Of a stretch of DNA of 32,705 nt, positions 22,453 through 30,468 are shown piece by piece. A program made the translations under genes and the position numbers. Position 1 is the stretch's first letter. The number at the start of each line of letters is the position of its first letter. The notes beneath the pieces were generated by a model. It was not told the DNA's origin. It ran no database searches and saw only the letters and a list, made by a program, of their open reading frames with translations. Origin of the DNA: Bradyrhizobium centrolobii (GTDB taxonomy: Bacteria > Pseudomonadota > Alphaproteobacteria > Rhizobiales > Xanthobacteraceae). Location: contig NZ_LUUB01000096.1 in assembly GCF_001641635.1 (NCBI RefSeq), positions 1 to 32,705 on the forward strand, written 5' to 3'.

Positions 22453-24612
22453 TCAATGGGCCAATGGATCCGGCCGCATCTGCACCTTGTAGACTTTGGG
22501 CGAAGCCTCCTTGCCACCCTCTCCGTGGAAGCTCGCGCGCGTTCCTGTCGTGCTCCACAAGCCGCGGCCCTTCCAGCCAGTCTCGGGGTCATCGATCCGG
22601 CCGTCGACATTCTTGGTGAAGAAGCCGAGCGGGTATGGATTGCGCAGGTTCACGAACTGGTCGTTGACCAGCGCGAGCAGCGATTCGCTGCCGTTGGCGC
22701 TTGCGATCGGCACGTTCGCGCCAAGTCCGAACGTGTTGTACCGATCGACCCAGACATAATAGGCGTGGTTTGCACTGCCGCTGGCATCTAGTCCCCTGAA
22801 CTGCGGTCCGGGCATACGCCAGGTCTTCCAGCCCTCGGGACACTGCTTGCCGTCTGCCGTCGTTGGTCCGTTCAGCGGACCTTTGCAGAGCTTACGGTCG
22901 AAGCGTGCGAGATGACCGCTGGACAACACCGTCCACACGACGCCGTCCAGCCCGATGTCGAGGCCGCGCGGACCGAACGTACCCTCCGGCGGCTGATACA
23001 CCTCGGCCAGCGCGGTGTTGGCCGGGTCAGGTCCGGGCGTCACGCGAACGATGTAGCCGGGCTGGTCGATGCGGGAGAAGCCGCGGTCCATCGCCTGGCC
23101 CCAGATCGTATCGTCGACCGGGCTCGGCATGATGCCGTAGAAGGATGCGGCGATGCGCTTGTCCTTGGTCGGATCGACGGGGTCCTTGTGCTCGACATAG
23201 GCGTCGCGCTTGCCATTGCCGTTGGTGTCGATGATCAGCGGCGTCCAGCCCTGCGATTTCACGTCGTCGAGAGTCTCGCGATATTGTTTGGTGTTGAGCC
23301 AGCCAACGATGCCGCCACCGAGGCCCGGACCGCCGGAGCTGGTCCACAGCGTCTGGTTGGCATCGTCGTCGAAATAGAGGTGATGGGTCGTGAAGCAGGT
23401 GTTGATGAGATCCCATTTCCCCGTCGCGGGATCGAAGCGCGACAATTGGCGCAATGAGGTCGCCTGCGGCGCCACCTTCGCCGACGGCAGATCCGAGCCC
23501 TGCTTGCAGTAGTCAGGATTGGCCGGCGGGCGCAGGCGCGCAGTGAACCAGACCTTGCCCTGCTCGTCCATCATGACGTTGTGGATGCTGGTGTGGCCAT
23601 CCCAGATCGGTTCGTCGCCCCAATAGGCCGACGTTCCGCGCGGAGCATCGGTCGACGATGGCGTGTTGGGGTCGAGATAGGGATGCTTGATCGTGCTGGC
23701 GACGTTGTTCACGGGATCGAGCGTCGGCACGAGATCGGAGCTCTCTTCCGACGATCCGTAGATCAGGCCGTTGGCGTTGACGCGTGGGTTGCGCTTGTCG
23801 GTCGAGATCGCATCGTGCTGATAGCGCGTGGGTGCGGCCCAGTCCCACATCGTGAAGACGACATTGCGCTCGATACCCTTGGGCCGCTCGGGCTTGTCGA
23901 AAGGCAACTCGCCGGCCGCAATGCGGTCGGTCCATTTCGAGAACAGATCGTAGACCTTCTCCGGGCCCATGCTGGCCAGCACCGTCGCCATGTATTCCTG
24001 CGCCTGGCCGGCCTGGGTGCGGACCGCCCATGCGGTTTGAGAGTCATAGCCTTCGGTGAACACCTTCGGGATTTCGCGGATGCCGCGCGTACCGAGCGCG
24101 TGGCAGGACTGGCACATGTTCTTGACCGTATCGACCCACTGAGCCTGCGACTTCATGGTCTCCGGCATCTTGTTGCCCTTGTCCCCGGTGCCCGGAAATT
24201 CCTCGGGCTTGGGGATGTCGAGCATCGAATACCAATACATGCCCGGATAGTTCTGCGCGTCCTGTTTGGGCGAGGCCTGAGCGGCCTTGAAGTCCAGCAC
24301 CTTGCCTGGACGAGCGTCCTGTTGCGCCGTGTCCTGCAGGCCATAGCCGCGGACCCAGACCTTGTAGTTGGCCGCGGGAAGCTGTGGGATGACGAACCGG
24401 CCCTGATCGTCGGTGACCACCACCTTCGCGTATTTCGTCGGCAGGTCCCTGGTCTCGGCAATCACCCAGACCCCGGCCTCCGCGCCTTTGTCGCTGGTCA
24501 CCTGCCCGCCGATGCCGTTGGCGGATATCTCGACAGTGGCCGCCATCGCGGCACCGGCATGCAACAGCGCGGTCGCGCCGAGATAGCCGGCAAGCGTTCG
24601 CCTCAAGCTCAT
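22453..24612 (-). CDS. Periplasmic c-heme beta-propeller protein with N-terminal Ig-like domain
   Basis: This 719-residue exported protein has a Sec signal peptide (cleavage near AMA-AT, about residue 24). A carboxypeptidase-regulatory-like Ig domain follows (about 28-110, with TDDQGRFVIPQLPAANYKV). A single c-heme site lies at C167-QSC170-H171. A long C-terminal part (about 270-700) contains propeller blades of the virginiamycin-B-lyase type, with recurring DxxGKVWFT-like and GLDGVVWT-like strands. The Ig domain plus c-heme plus propeller layout suggests electron transfer or ligand binding in the periplasm; the function is not known. GGGAGG lies five bases before the ATG. It is co-directional with a hydrolase (upstream) and the Tat-FAH (downstream). 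Confidence 0.75.
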   Translation of the reverse strand: MSLRRTLAGYLGATALLHAGAAMAATVEISANGIGGQVTSDKGAEAGVWVIAETRDLPTKYAKVVVTDDQGRFVIPQLPAANYKVWVRGYGLQDTAQQDARPGKVLDFKAAQASPKQDAQNYPGMYWYSMLDIPKPEEFPGTGDKGNKMPETMKSQAQWVDTVKNMCQSCHALGTRGIREIPKVFTEGYDSQTAWAVRTQAGQAQEYMATVLASMGPEKVYDLFSKWTDRIAAGELPFDKPERPKGIERNVVFTMWDWAAPTRYQHDAISTDKRNPRVNANGLIYGSSEESSDLVPTLDPVNNVASTIKHPYLDPNTPSSTDAPRGTSAYWGDEPIWDGHTSIHNVMMDEQGKVWFTARLRPPANPDYCKQGSDLPSAKVAPQATSLRQLSRFDPATGKWDLINTCFTTHHLYFDDDANQTLWTSSGGPGLGGGIVGWLNTKQYRETLDDVKSQGWTPLIIDTNGNGKRDAYVEHKDPVDPTKDKRIAASFYGIMPSPVDDTIWGQAMDRGFSRIDQPGYIVRVTPGPDPANTALAEVYQPPEGTFGPRGLDIGLDGVVWTVLSSGHLARFDRKLCKGPLNGPTTADGKQCPEGWKTWRMPGPQFRGLDASGSANHAYYVWVDRYNTFGLGANVPIASANGSESLLALVNDQFVNLRNPYPLGFFTKNVDGRIDDPETGWKGRGLWSTTGTRASFHGEGGKEASPKVYKVQMRPDPLAH

Positions 24613-24636
24613 CGTTTCCTCCCACTCGCTGTGTTT

Positions 24637-24669
24637 CGTCCGGGCCTCTTGATGGGCCTTATTCGGACG
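24637..24669 (-). terminator. Imperfect hairpin between hydrolase and c-heme protein genes
   Basis: CGTCCG (24637-24642) pairs with CGGACG (24664-24669), with internal GGCC pairing, in the 63-bp gap between the hydrolase stop and the c-heme protein start. No T-run follows, so an intercistronic processing or attenuation role is as likely as termination. Confidence 0.3.
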
Positions 24670-24675
24670 CGTGTC

Positions 24676-25494
24676 TCACGTCTTAAGCCGGTCGAAAAAC
24701 TCCCGAACCATCCGCGCACAGACGTCGGGGTCGGTGGCCGCGACGTGATAGGAATCGCCGGGCAGCACTTCGAGCTTGGAGCCCGGAATCGTCTGCTGCC
24801 AGGCCTTCACCGAATCGACGCTGCCGAGCCCCGAGCCTGTCGTCGTGACGACGAGCGTCGGCCGCTTGATGGCCGGTAGTTCGCCGGTGACGTCGACCGT
24901 CGGCACCATCTTCAGGAACGCCTCGAGCGTCGAAGCCTTGGTCTTCGACATCAACTTGATCCACCAGTCGATCGCCGGCGACGGCAGCGACGAGCCGAGC
25001 CGACCGGCCGTGGTCTCGCGCACCCAGGCTTCGACGCCCTGTTCGCGGATCTGCTTGCGCCAGGTCGGCGCCCGTTCGGAGAACGAGGTCAGCGAGGCCG
25101 GCGCACCGACCGCGGCGAGCGCAATCACGCGGTCCGGATGATTTGCCGTGAGATGCATCGCCAGCGTGCCGCCGATCTTGCCGCCGACGAGGAAGACGCG
25201 ATCGAGCTTCAGCGCGTCCAGCAGCCGCACGATGTCGTCGCCGAGGCCTGCGAAGCGATAGACGTAGTCGCCCTGCATCGGCGTCGAATCGCCATAGCCG
25301 CGCAGATCGGGACGTACCACGAGGTGATGCGTGGCGAAATACGGCACCCAGCGCCGGAACGCCTCACCGCTCTCGGCAAGTCCGTGCAGCATGACGACCG
25401 GCGGCTTGGTGTCCCAGGGCAAGAGATAGTCGTCGAGGCGAACCGCAAGCTCGCAATCATCGCTGACACCGATTTTCCGCAGTTCGCTAGCCAT
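24676..25494 (-). CDS. Alpha/beta-hydrolase-fold protein with Lys at the nucleophile position
   Basis: This 272-residue protein has the alpha/beta hydrolase fold. VVMLHGLAESGEAF carries the oxyanion HG, RPDLRGYGDS follows, and the C-terminal SYHVAATDPD has the catalytic-type His (about H250). The nucleophile elbow, normally GxSxG, reads VGGKIGG, so K106 replaces the Ser; the codon is AAG. The expected acid after strand 7 (TTTGSGLGSVDS) is also not obvious. It may be a binding protein or use different chemistry. The ATG at 25494 shares its A with the SDR stop (TGATG), so the two are coupled and perhaps act together. A longer open frame to 25878 overlaps the SDR and is a shadow. Confidence 0.82.
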   Translation of the reverse strand: MASELRKIGVSDDCELAVRLDDYLLPWDTKPPVVMLHGLAESGEAFRRWVPYFATHHLVVRPDLRGYGDSTPMQGDYVYRFAGLGDDIVRLLDALKLDRVFLVGGKIGGTLAMHLTANHPDRVIALAAVGAPASLTSFSERAPTWRKQIREQGVEAWVRETTAGRLGSSLPSPAIDWWIKLMSKTKASTLEAFLKMVPTVDVTGELPAIKRPTLVVTTTGSGLGSVDSVKAWQQTIPGSKLEVLPGDSYHVAATDPDVCARMVREFFDRLKT

Positions 25495-26282
25495 CAGATA
25501 CACCTCGTTCCACCGCCATCGACGTTGATGCAGGTCCCAGTAATGAAAGATGCGCGGTCTGAACAGAGGAATGCGACGAGGCCCGAGACTTCGTGCGGCT
25601 GCCCGACGCGCCCGAGCGGCACCGAGGCGATGGCGGCGGCGTTCGCCGTGCCGCGATCCTGTCCCGCAATCGCCGCGCCCTGCGAGACCAGGCTGTCCCA
25701 GCGATCGGTCTGCACCGGACCGGGATTGACGCCGGTGACCAGCACGTTGTCGGGCGCGCATTCCTCGGCGAGCGCCAGCGTGAAGTTGAGCAGCGCCGCG
25801 TTGACCGCGCCGCCTGCCATATAGGCCGCACGCGGCTGATGCCCGCTGCGGCCGATGATGTTGATGACGCGGCCCCATCGTCGGTCGCGCATTTCCGGCA
25901 GGACGCTGCGGGCGCAGCGCATATAGCCGAGCAGCTTCAGCTCGATCGACTTGGCCCAGGTCGCGTCTGGCGTATCGGCAATCCTGCCCATCGGCGAGGC
26001 GCCGGCGTTGTTGACGAGGATGTCGATGCGGCCAAAAGCCTCGCGCGCGGTATCCATCGCGCGCGCGATATCGTCAGTCTTGGTCATGTCGCCGGCGCAG
26101 GCGATCACGCGCCGCCCGGTATCGCGCGACATCTCCTGCGCGGCCGCTGTAAGCCGCTCGGCGTCGCGCGCGACGATCACCACATGTGCCTGCTCGCGCG
26201 CGAGCTCGGCGGCGATCGCCCGTCCGATGCCGATGCTGCCGCCGGTGACGACGGCGACCTTGCCGCCTAGATTCAGATCCAT
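25494..26282 (-). CDS. SDR-family oxidoreductase with altered catalytic motif
   Basis: This 262-residue short-chain dehydrogenase/reductase-like protein has a clear cofactor-binding half. It shows VVTGGSIGIGRA (TGxxxGxG), GDMTKTDD, and NNAG at about 91-94. The catalytic half departs from the rule: Ser146 and Tyr154 are present (GRSGHQPRAAYMAGG), but the YxxxK Lys is replaced. Tyr+4 is Gly158, and by alignment to the following NAALLNFT helix, Asn161 takes the Lys position after a short insertion. The structural Asn of the tetrad also appears as Lys116. The end (FITGTCINVDGGGT) is standard. It is first in the run hydrolase, c-heme protein, FAH, SBP. The activity is uncertain. Confidence 0.85.
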   Translation of the reverse strand: MDLNLGGKVAVVTGGSIGIGRAIAAELAREQAHVVIVARDAERLTAAAQEMSRDTGRRVIACAGDMTKTDDIARAMDTAREAFGRIDILVNNAGASPMGRIADTPDATWAKSIELKLLGYMRCARSVLPEMRDRRWGRVINIIGRSGHQPRAAYMAGGAVNAALLNFTLALAEECAPDNVLVTGVNPGPVQTDRWDSLVSQGAAIAGQDRGTANAAAIASVPLGRVGQPHEVSGLVAFLCSDRASFITGTCINVDGGGTRCI

Positions 26283-26389
26283 GACGCCGCCCTCGCCCGC
26301 TTCCAGGCCGTTATTGCACCCATCTCGATCACCTAGCCCAGAATGTGCTGACTATTGGTAAGATCGACGCAATCACGGGCTCCGCCTTA

Positions 26390-26506
26390 CCTCTCCCGTT
26401 TGCGGGGGAGGTCGGCGCGAAGCGCCGGGTGGGGGCTCTCTCCACACGGGGAGTGTCCATTGTGGAGACACCCCCACCCCCGCCCTCCCCCGCAAGCGGG
26501 AGAGGG
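26390..26506. repeat. Long imperfect palindromic repeat (Bradyrhizobium-type)
   Basis: The 117-bp element is an inverted repeat. Its left arm is CCTCTCCCGTTTGCGGGGGA onward and its right arm is the complementary CCCGCAAGCGGGAGAGGG at 26489-26506. The inner arms include GGTGGGGGC/ACCCCCACC and TCTCCACA/TGTGGAGA. The element can fold into a cruciform or a long RNA hairpin. It fills most of the 265-bp gap between TctC (ending at 26548) and the SDR (starting at 26282). Repeats of this kind are scattered between genes in Bradyrhizobium. The rest of the gap (26283-26389) shows nothing recognisable. Confidence 0.8.
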
Positions 26507-26547
26507 AGCGCACTTTTTCCGCGGCAACAATCAAACTTCATTACGCC

Positions 26548-27519
26548 TTAGTCCACGGTGGCGCCGGAGGCCTGGATGATCTTACCCCACTTCGCGGTCT
26601 CGTCCGTCATGAACTGACCGAACGCAGCGCCGAAGACGGTGCCGGGCTCCGCGCCAAGTTCGGCGAATCGCTTCCTGACATCGGGCATCTTCAGGATGAC
26701 TTCGAGCTCGCTGCTCAGCTTGGCGAGCGCGGGCTGAGGCGTCTTCGCCGGCGCGACCAGCCCGAACCAGGATGAGGCCTCGAAACCGGGAACGGTCTCG
26801 GCCACCGTCGGCACGTCTGGCAGAGCGTCTGTGCGCTTTGCGCCCGCGACCGCAATCGCATTGATCGCCTTGCCCTGGATCTGGGGCAGCACCGCAGGCA
26901 TGTTGTCGAACATGAACGGGATTTGTCCCGCGAGCAGGTCGTTCATCGCCGGCGCCGCGCCGCGATAGGGCACGTGCACGATATCGATGCCGGCCATGCT
27001 CTTGACCAGTTCGCCCGCGAGGTGATTGGTCGAACCGATGCCGGACGAGCCGAAATTCAGCGATCCCGGCTTGGCCTTGGCGAGCGCGATCAGCTCGCTG
27101 ACGTTCTTCGCAGGCACTGACGGGTTCACGACCAAGACGATCGGCACGGAGGCGATCAGCGCCACCGGTGCGAACGCCTTGGCCGGATCGAACGGCAGCT
27201 TCTTGTAGAGGGCGCCGTTGATCGTCAGCGGCGGCGGCGCGGTCAGCAGCAGGGTGTAGCCGTCGGCCTCTGCGCTCGCGACCGACTCGGCGCCGATATT
27301 GCCGCCGGCGCCGCCGCGATTCTCCACGATGAAAGTCTGGCCGCACCGCTCGGCGAGCTTCTGCGCGACGATGCGGGCAATGATGTCATTGGAGCCGCCC
27401 GCCGGGAACGGCACGATGATCTTGACGGGACGGGACGGATAATCCTGCGCCGCAGCAGTGCCACAGATCAGAACGGCCGCGCAGGCGGCCAGAAAGAAGC
27501 GACGGACAATTCCGCGCAT
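26548..27519 (-). CDS. Tripartite tricarboxylate receptor (TctC/Bug family)
   Basis: This 323-residue periplasmic receptor of the Bug family binds organic acids for a TctAB permease. The signal peptide runs through CGTAAAQ (about residue 25). The mature protein starts with the family signature DYPSRPVKIIVPFPAGGSND, and later shows RGGAGGNIGAESVA and HVPYRGAAPAMNDLLAGQ. Two ATG codons are six bases apart; AAGGA lies seven bases before the one at 27519, which is preferred over 27525. No tctA/tctB gene is adjacent, so this is an orphan receptor. It is the last gene of the dctA-pdxA-prpD-prpD run, 40 bp after the first PrpD. Confidence 0.9.
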   Translation of the reverse strand: MRGIVRRFFLAACAAVLICGTAAAQDYPSRPVKIIVPFPAGGSNDIIARIVAQKLAERCGQTFIVENRGGAGGNIGAESVASAEADGYTLLLTAPPPLTINGALYKKLPFDPAKAFAPVALIASVPIVLVVNPSVPAKNVSELIALAKAKPGSLNFGSSGIGSTNHLAGELVKSMAGIDIVHVPYRGAAPAMNDLLAGQIPFMFDNMPAVLPQIQGKAINAIAVAGAKRTDALPDVPTVAETVPGFEASSWFGLVAPAKTPQPALAKLSSELEVILKMPDVRKRFAELGAEPGTVFGAAFGQFMTDETAKWGKIIQASGATVD

Positions 27520-27559
27520 GCGCATTTCCTTGATGTTTGTCTTATTGTTGGTTGTTGCA

Positions 27560-28996
27560 TCACGCGGTGAGCAATGGCCTCAATTGTCCGGCGTCGTCAA
27601 GCCGTTCGAGATTGCCGATCTGCTCGATCAGCTTTTCGGCCCTGTCGGCACCCAGCACCGGCGCGATCAGGTCCCGCGTCTTCGCCGCTACGGCTTCGGT
27701 GCTCAGCGGATTCTCCTTGGTGCCCGGCGGGTACTTCGTGAAGTGGTCCACCTTCCTGCCATCAGTCAATGTCACTTCGACGACAGCGCCGCGCGGCGCG
27801 GCCGGATCCATCAGCGCCTTGTCCCCGGCCAGCGTCACCTTGGCGCGCTGTTCAAGGATCTTGGGATCGTGCATCAGCGCGACATCGTGGCTGTCGTTGA
27901 ACGAGACGGCTCCCTTGACAAGTGCGACCGCCACAAGGTGCTGGCAATTGACGTCGGGCATCGCGCTCTCGCCGACGATCCCCATCGCGTCGGTCGGAAG
28001 CTTGACCAGGATACTGCGCACATTGTCCGGGGGCAGGCCATGCTGCTTGCGCAGCGTCAGGATGGCATCCAGCGGCGACTGAATGGGATAGCCGACCGAA
28101 TAGGTCTTGATCGCCGTCTCCGTGACGTAGAACCGGCTGCCTAGATCCTTGACCATCTCCTCGGGCTTCGGATCGCTCGACAGCGCAATGAAGAGATTAT
28201 GCGTGCCGTCCAGCACGTCGTCGACGCCGGTCAGCCCGGCCTTCACCATGTCGACGGCCATGACGCCGTTGCGTGCGCCCATGCCGGCGAAATCGAACGC
28301 CTTCTCGATGTGATCGTGATCCTTCACCCAGCTCCAGAGGCCGGAGACCTGCTGCGAGGAATAGGAGATCGCATAGCGCATGCCCTTCTCGTCGAGACGC
28401 GCCAGCGAGGCGGCGGCGCCAAGCGCCCCGAAGGTCGAGGACGTTCCCTCGGCGCTGCGATGAGAGCCGCGCACGAGGTCCGGCCCCAGCGCCAACAGGA
28501 GGCGGCAGGTCAGGTCATAGCCGAGCACGACGGCGCGAATGACGTCCTGCCCGCCGCGATGCTCCCGCTCGGCCATCGCCAGTGCGGCCGGCACCACCGA
28601 GCATCCCGGATGCGCCTTGGTGACCGGCTCGAAATCGTCGGTCTCATCGGCATGGGCGCACATGGCATTCGCCAGCGCCGCGTTCACCGCCGTGGTGCGG
28701 AAGTCCGAACCGATAACCGAGGCCTGCGCGTCGCCGCCGAGAGTACGGACGTATTTCAGCGCCATCTCGCCCGGCTTCATGCGCGAGCCCGACACCATCG
28801 CGCCGAGGGTGTCGAGAATGCGGTGCTTGCATTCGCGCACGACCTGATCGGGCAGCGCCTGATCGCGTGCGGCGACCATGTAGCGGGCCAGCCGCTCGGT
28901 GACGCCCGGGCCGGCGGCGCCGACCGTGCGCCCGCCGGCTGCAACCAGAGCGGCGATCGAGCCTGCGGATTGGAGGAAACGGCGGCGTGACGGCAT
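27560..28996 (-). CDS. MmgE/PrpD-family protein with Tat signal (copy A)
   Basis: This 478-residue protein of the MmgE/PrpD fold is in a family that includes 2-methylcitrate dehydratase, cis-aconitate decarboxylase and iminodisuccinate epimerase. Family landmarks are HRILDTLGAMVSGSR, NAMCAHADETDDFEP, HPGCSVVPAALA, and SVGYPIQSPLDAIL in the C-terminal part. The N-terminus SRRRFLQSAGSIAALVAAGG matches a twin-arginine signal well, so the protein is predicted to be periplasmic, unlike typical members. GGAG lies ten bases upstream of the ATG. It follows the second PrpD with a 17-bp gap. Substrate unknown; a tri- or dicarboxylate is suggested by the TctC and DctA neighbours. Confidence 0.86.
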   Translation of the reverse strand: MPSRRRFLQSAGSIAALVAAGGRTVGAAGPGVTERLARYMVAARDQALPDQVVRECKHRILDTLGAMVSGSRMKPGEMALKYVRTLGGDAQASVIGSDFRTTAVNAALANAMCAHADETDDFEPVTKAHPGCSVVPAALAMAEREHRGGQDVIRAVVLGYDLTCRLLLALGPDLVRGSHRSAEGTSSTFGALGAAASLARLDEKGMRYAISYSSQQVSGLWSWVKDHDHIEKAFDFAGMGARNGVMAVDMVKAGLTGVDDVLDGTHNLFIALSSDPKPEEMVKDLGSRFYVTETAIKTYSVGYPIQSPLDAILTLRKQHGLPPDNVRSILVKLPTDAMGIVGESAMPDVNCQHLVAVALVKGAVSFNDSHDVALMHDPKILEQRAKVTLAGDKALMDPAAPRGAVVEVTLTDGRKVDHFTKYPPGTKENPLSTEAVAAKTRDLIAPVLGADRAEKLIEQIGNLERLDDAGQLRPLLTA

Positions 28997-29013
28997 TCTT
29001 ATCGGCTCCGGAA

Positions 29014-30468
29014 TCAGGATGAGACGGACATCTTGGCGATTTCCGCCGCGTTAGCCAGACCTTCGACATTCCAGCAGGCGTCCATGACCCGCCGGATCGC
29101 AGCAGTGGGAATGATGCCGTCGGCGAGGTCCGAGAACTTGGTCTCGAGCTGCTTGTCGGTCATCGGTACCTCGACGCTGCCGATCGCGTGTTGGATGAAG
29201 CGGTTCAGCTTGCGCCCGTCCTTCAGCACGATGGTCAGATCGACCTGCTCCGGCTTGATGCCGGCTGTGATCACCGGAACCACCTTGCCGCGCAGCGCGA
29301 CGACGGTCGGATCGGTCACGGCGCGATCGCTGAACTGCTTCTCGCCGCCGGCGCCCTCGACGATCGCAACCGCGACCGCGTGATAGATGCTGAACTTGCC
29401 TTCGAGCCCCTGCTGCGGCGTCTTCTTGCCGGTGAGCTCCAGCACGAGCGGATGGACCTTCACGTCGACGCGCTCGATCTGGTCGGCGGTCAGCCTGTTC
29501 TCGTTGCGAAGCTGGATCGCCGCATCGATCGCCGGATGCATCACGATGCCGCAGGCGAACGGCTTGTAGGTGTTCAGCGCAGCCTCGTAGCGCTCGCCGA
29601 GATCGCCCAGGATCTCGTTATAGTCCTGCTTGGTGCTTATCGTGTTGGCCCAGCCGCGCTTGGCCTCGATCATCGCGTCGGACGAGGTGAAGTTCTTCGA
29701 CGCCAGGATGGCCGCGAAGATGCCGTTGGACGCGGCGCGGCCCGGATTGAAGCTTTTGTTCATCGAGCCGAAGGATTCGCGGAGGCCCACCGGCTGCGAC
29801 GCGGCAAGACCGAGCGCCCAGGTCATCTGCTGCTCGTTCAGCTTCAAGAGCTTGCCGACGGCGGCGACTGAACCGAACACGCCCGCCGTGCCGGTGATGT
29901 GCCAGCCCACATCGTAATGGTTCGGGTAGACCGAGTTTCCGATCCGGCACTCGGTCTCGACGCCGAGCACGAGCGCGTTCAAGAACTCCTTGCCCGAGAC
30001 CGGCTGCATCTCCGACACCGCGAGGATCGCCGAGGCGACGGGGCCGGCGGGATGGATGATCGTCTTCAGATGCGTGTCGTCATAGTCGAAGATGTGGCTC
30101 GATACGCCGTTGATGAAGGCCGCGTTCATGATGTCGAACCGCTCGCGCCGCCCGAACAGGGAAGCCTGCTGCGGCCCTGAGAACGGGCCGAGCGCGGCGA
30201 CCGCGATATCGACCGTCTCGTGATGCGAGCCGCCGATCGCGACCCCGACCCAGTTCAACAGCGTGCGGACGCCCTCTTTGCGGACATTGGCCGGCAGGTC
30301 GTCATAGCTCGCGGTGACCAGATAATGCGCGAGCGCGCGTGTCACCTCCTTGGGCGGCGCGGCCGCGGGCGCTGCGGCCGGCGCTTGCGCGAAGGCGGCA
30401 TTTGCACCGGCCGTGGCGAGCGGAAGTGCGGCAGCTGCCTGAAGCAGGGTCCTGCGATCAGTGTGCAT
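29014..30468 (-). CDS. MmgE/PrpD-family protein with Tat signal (copy B)
   Basis: This 484-residue MmgE/PrpD protein is clearly diverged from copy A, so this is not a recent duplication. Landmarks are RTLLNWVGVAIGGS, NAAFINGVSSHIFDYDDTH, HPAGPVASAILA, and a C-terminal part with HPAIDAAIQL and KFSIYHAVAVAI. It begins HTDRRTLLQAAAALPLATAG, a twin-arginine-type signal with a likely cleavage after AFA-Q (about residue 27), followed by an Ala/Pro linker. It should therefore act in the periplasm. Its first 11 bases overlap the end of the PdxA-like gene. Two dissimilar exported PrpD proteins may form a hetero-oligomer or act in sequence. Confidence 0.86.
   Translation of the reverse strand: MHTDRRTLLQAAAALPLATAGANAAFAQAPAAAPAAAPPKEVTRALAHYLVTASYDDLPANVRKEGVRTLLNWVGVAIGGSHHETVDIAVAALGPFSGPQQASLFGRRERFDIMNAAFINGVSSHIFDYDDTHLKTIIHPAGPVASAILAVSEMQPVSGKEFLNALVLGVETECRIGNSVYPNHYDVGWHITGTAGVFGSVAAVGKLLKLNEQQMTWALGLAASQPVGLRESFGSMNKSFNPGRAASNGIFAAILASKNFTSSDAMIEAKRGWANTISTKQDYNEILGDLGERYEAALNTYKPFACGIVMHPAIDAAIQLRNENRLTADQIERVDVKVHPLVLELTGKKTPQQGLEGKFSIYHAVAVAIVEGAGGEKQFSDRAVTDPTVVALRGKVVPVITAGIKPEQVDLTIVLKDGRKLNRFIQHAIGSVEVPMTDKQLETKFSDLADGIIPTAAIRRVMDACWNVEGLANAAEIAKMSVSS

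Noticed and set aside
25495..25878. N-terminal extension of the alpha/beta hydrolase
   Set aside because: It lies wholly within the SDR gene in another frame; the ATG at 25494 overlapping the SDR stop gives the normal domain start.
26390..26506. Possible CRISPR-like repeat
   Set aside because: It is a single nested palindrome, not evenly spaced direct repeats with spacers.
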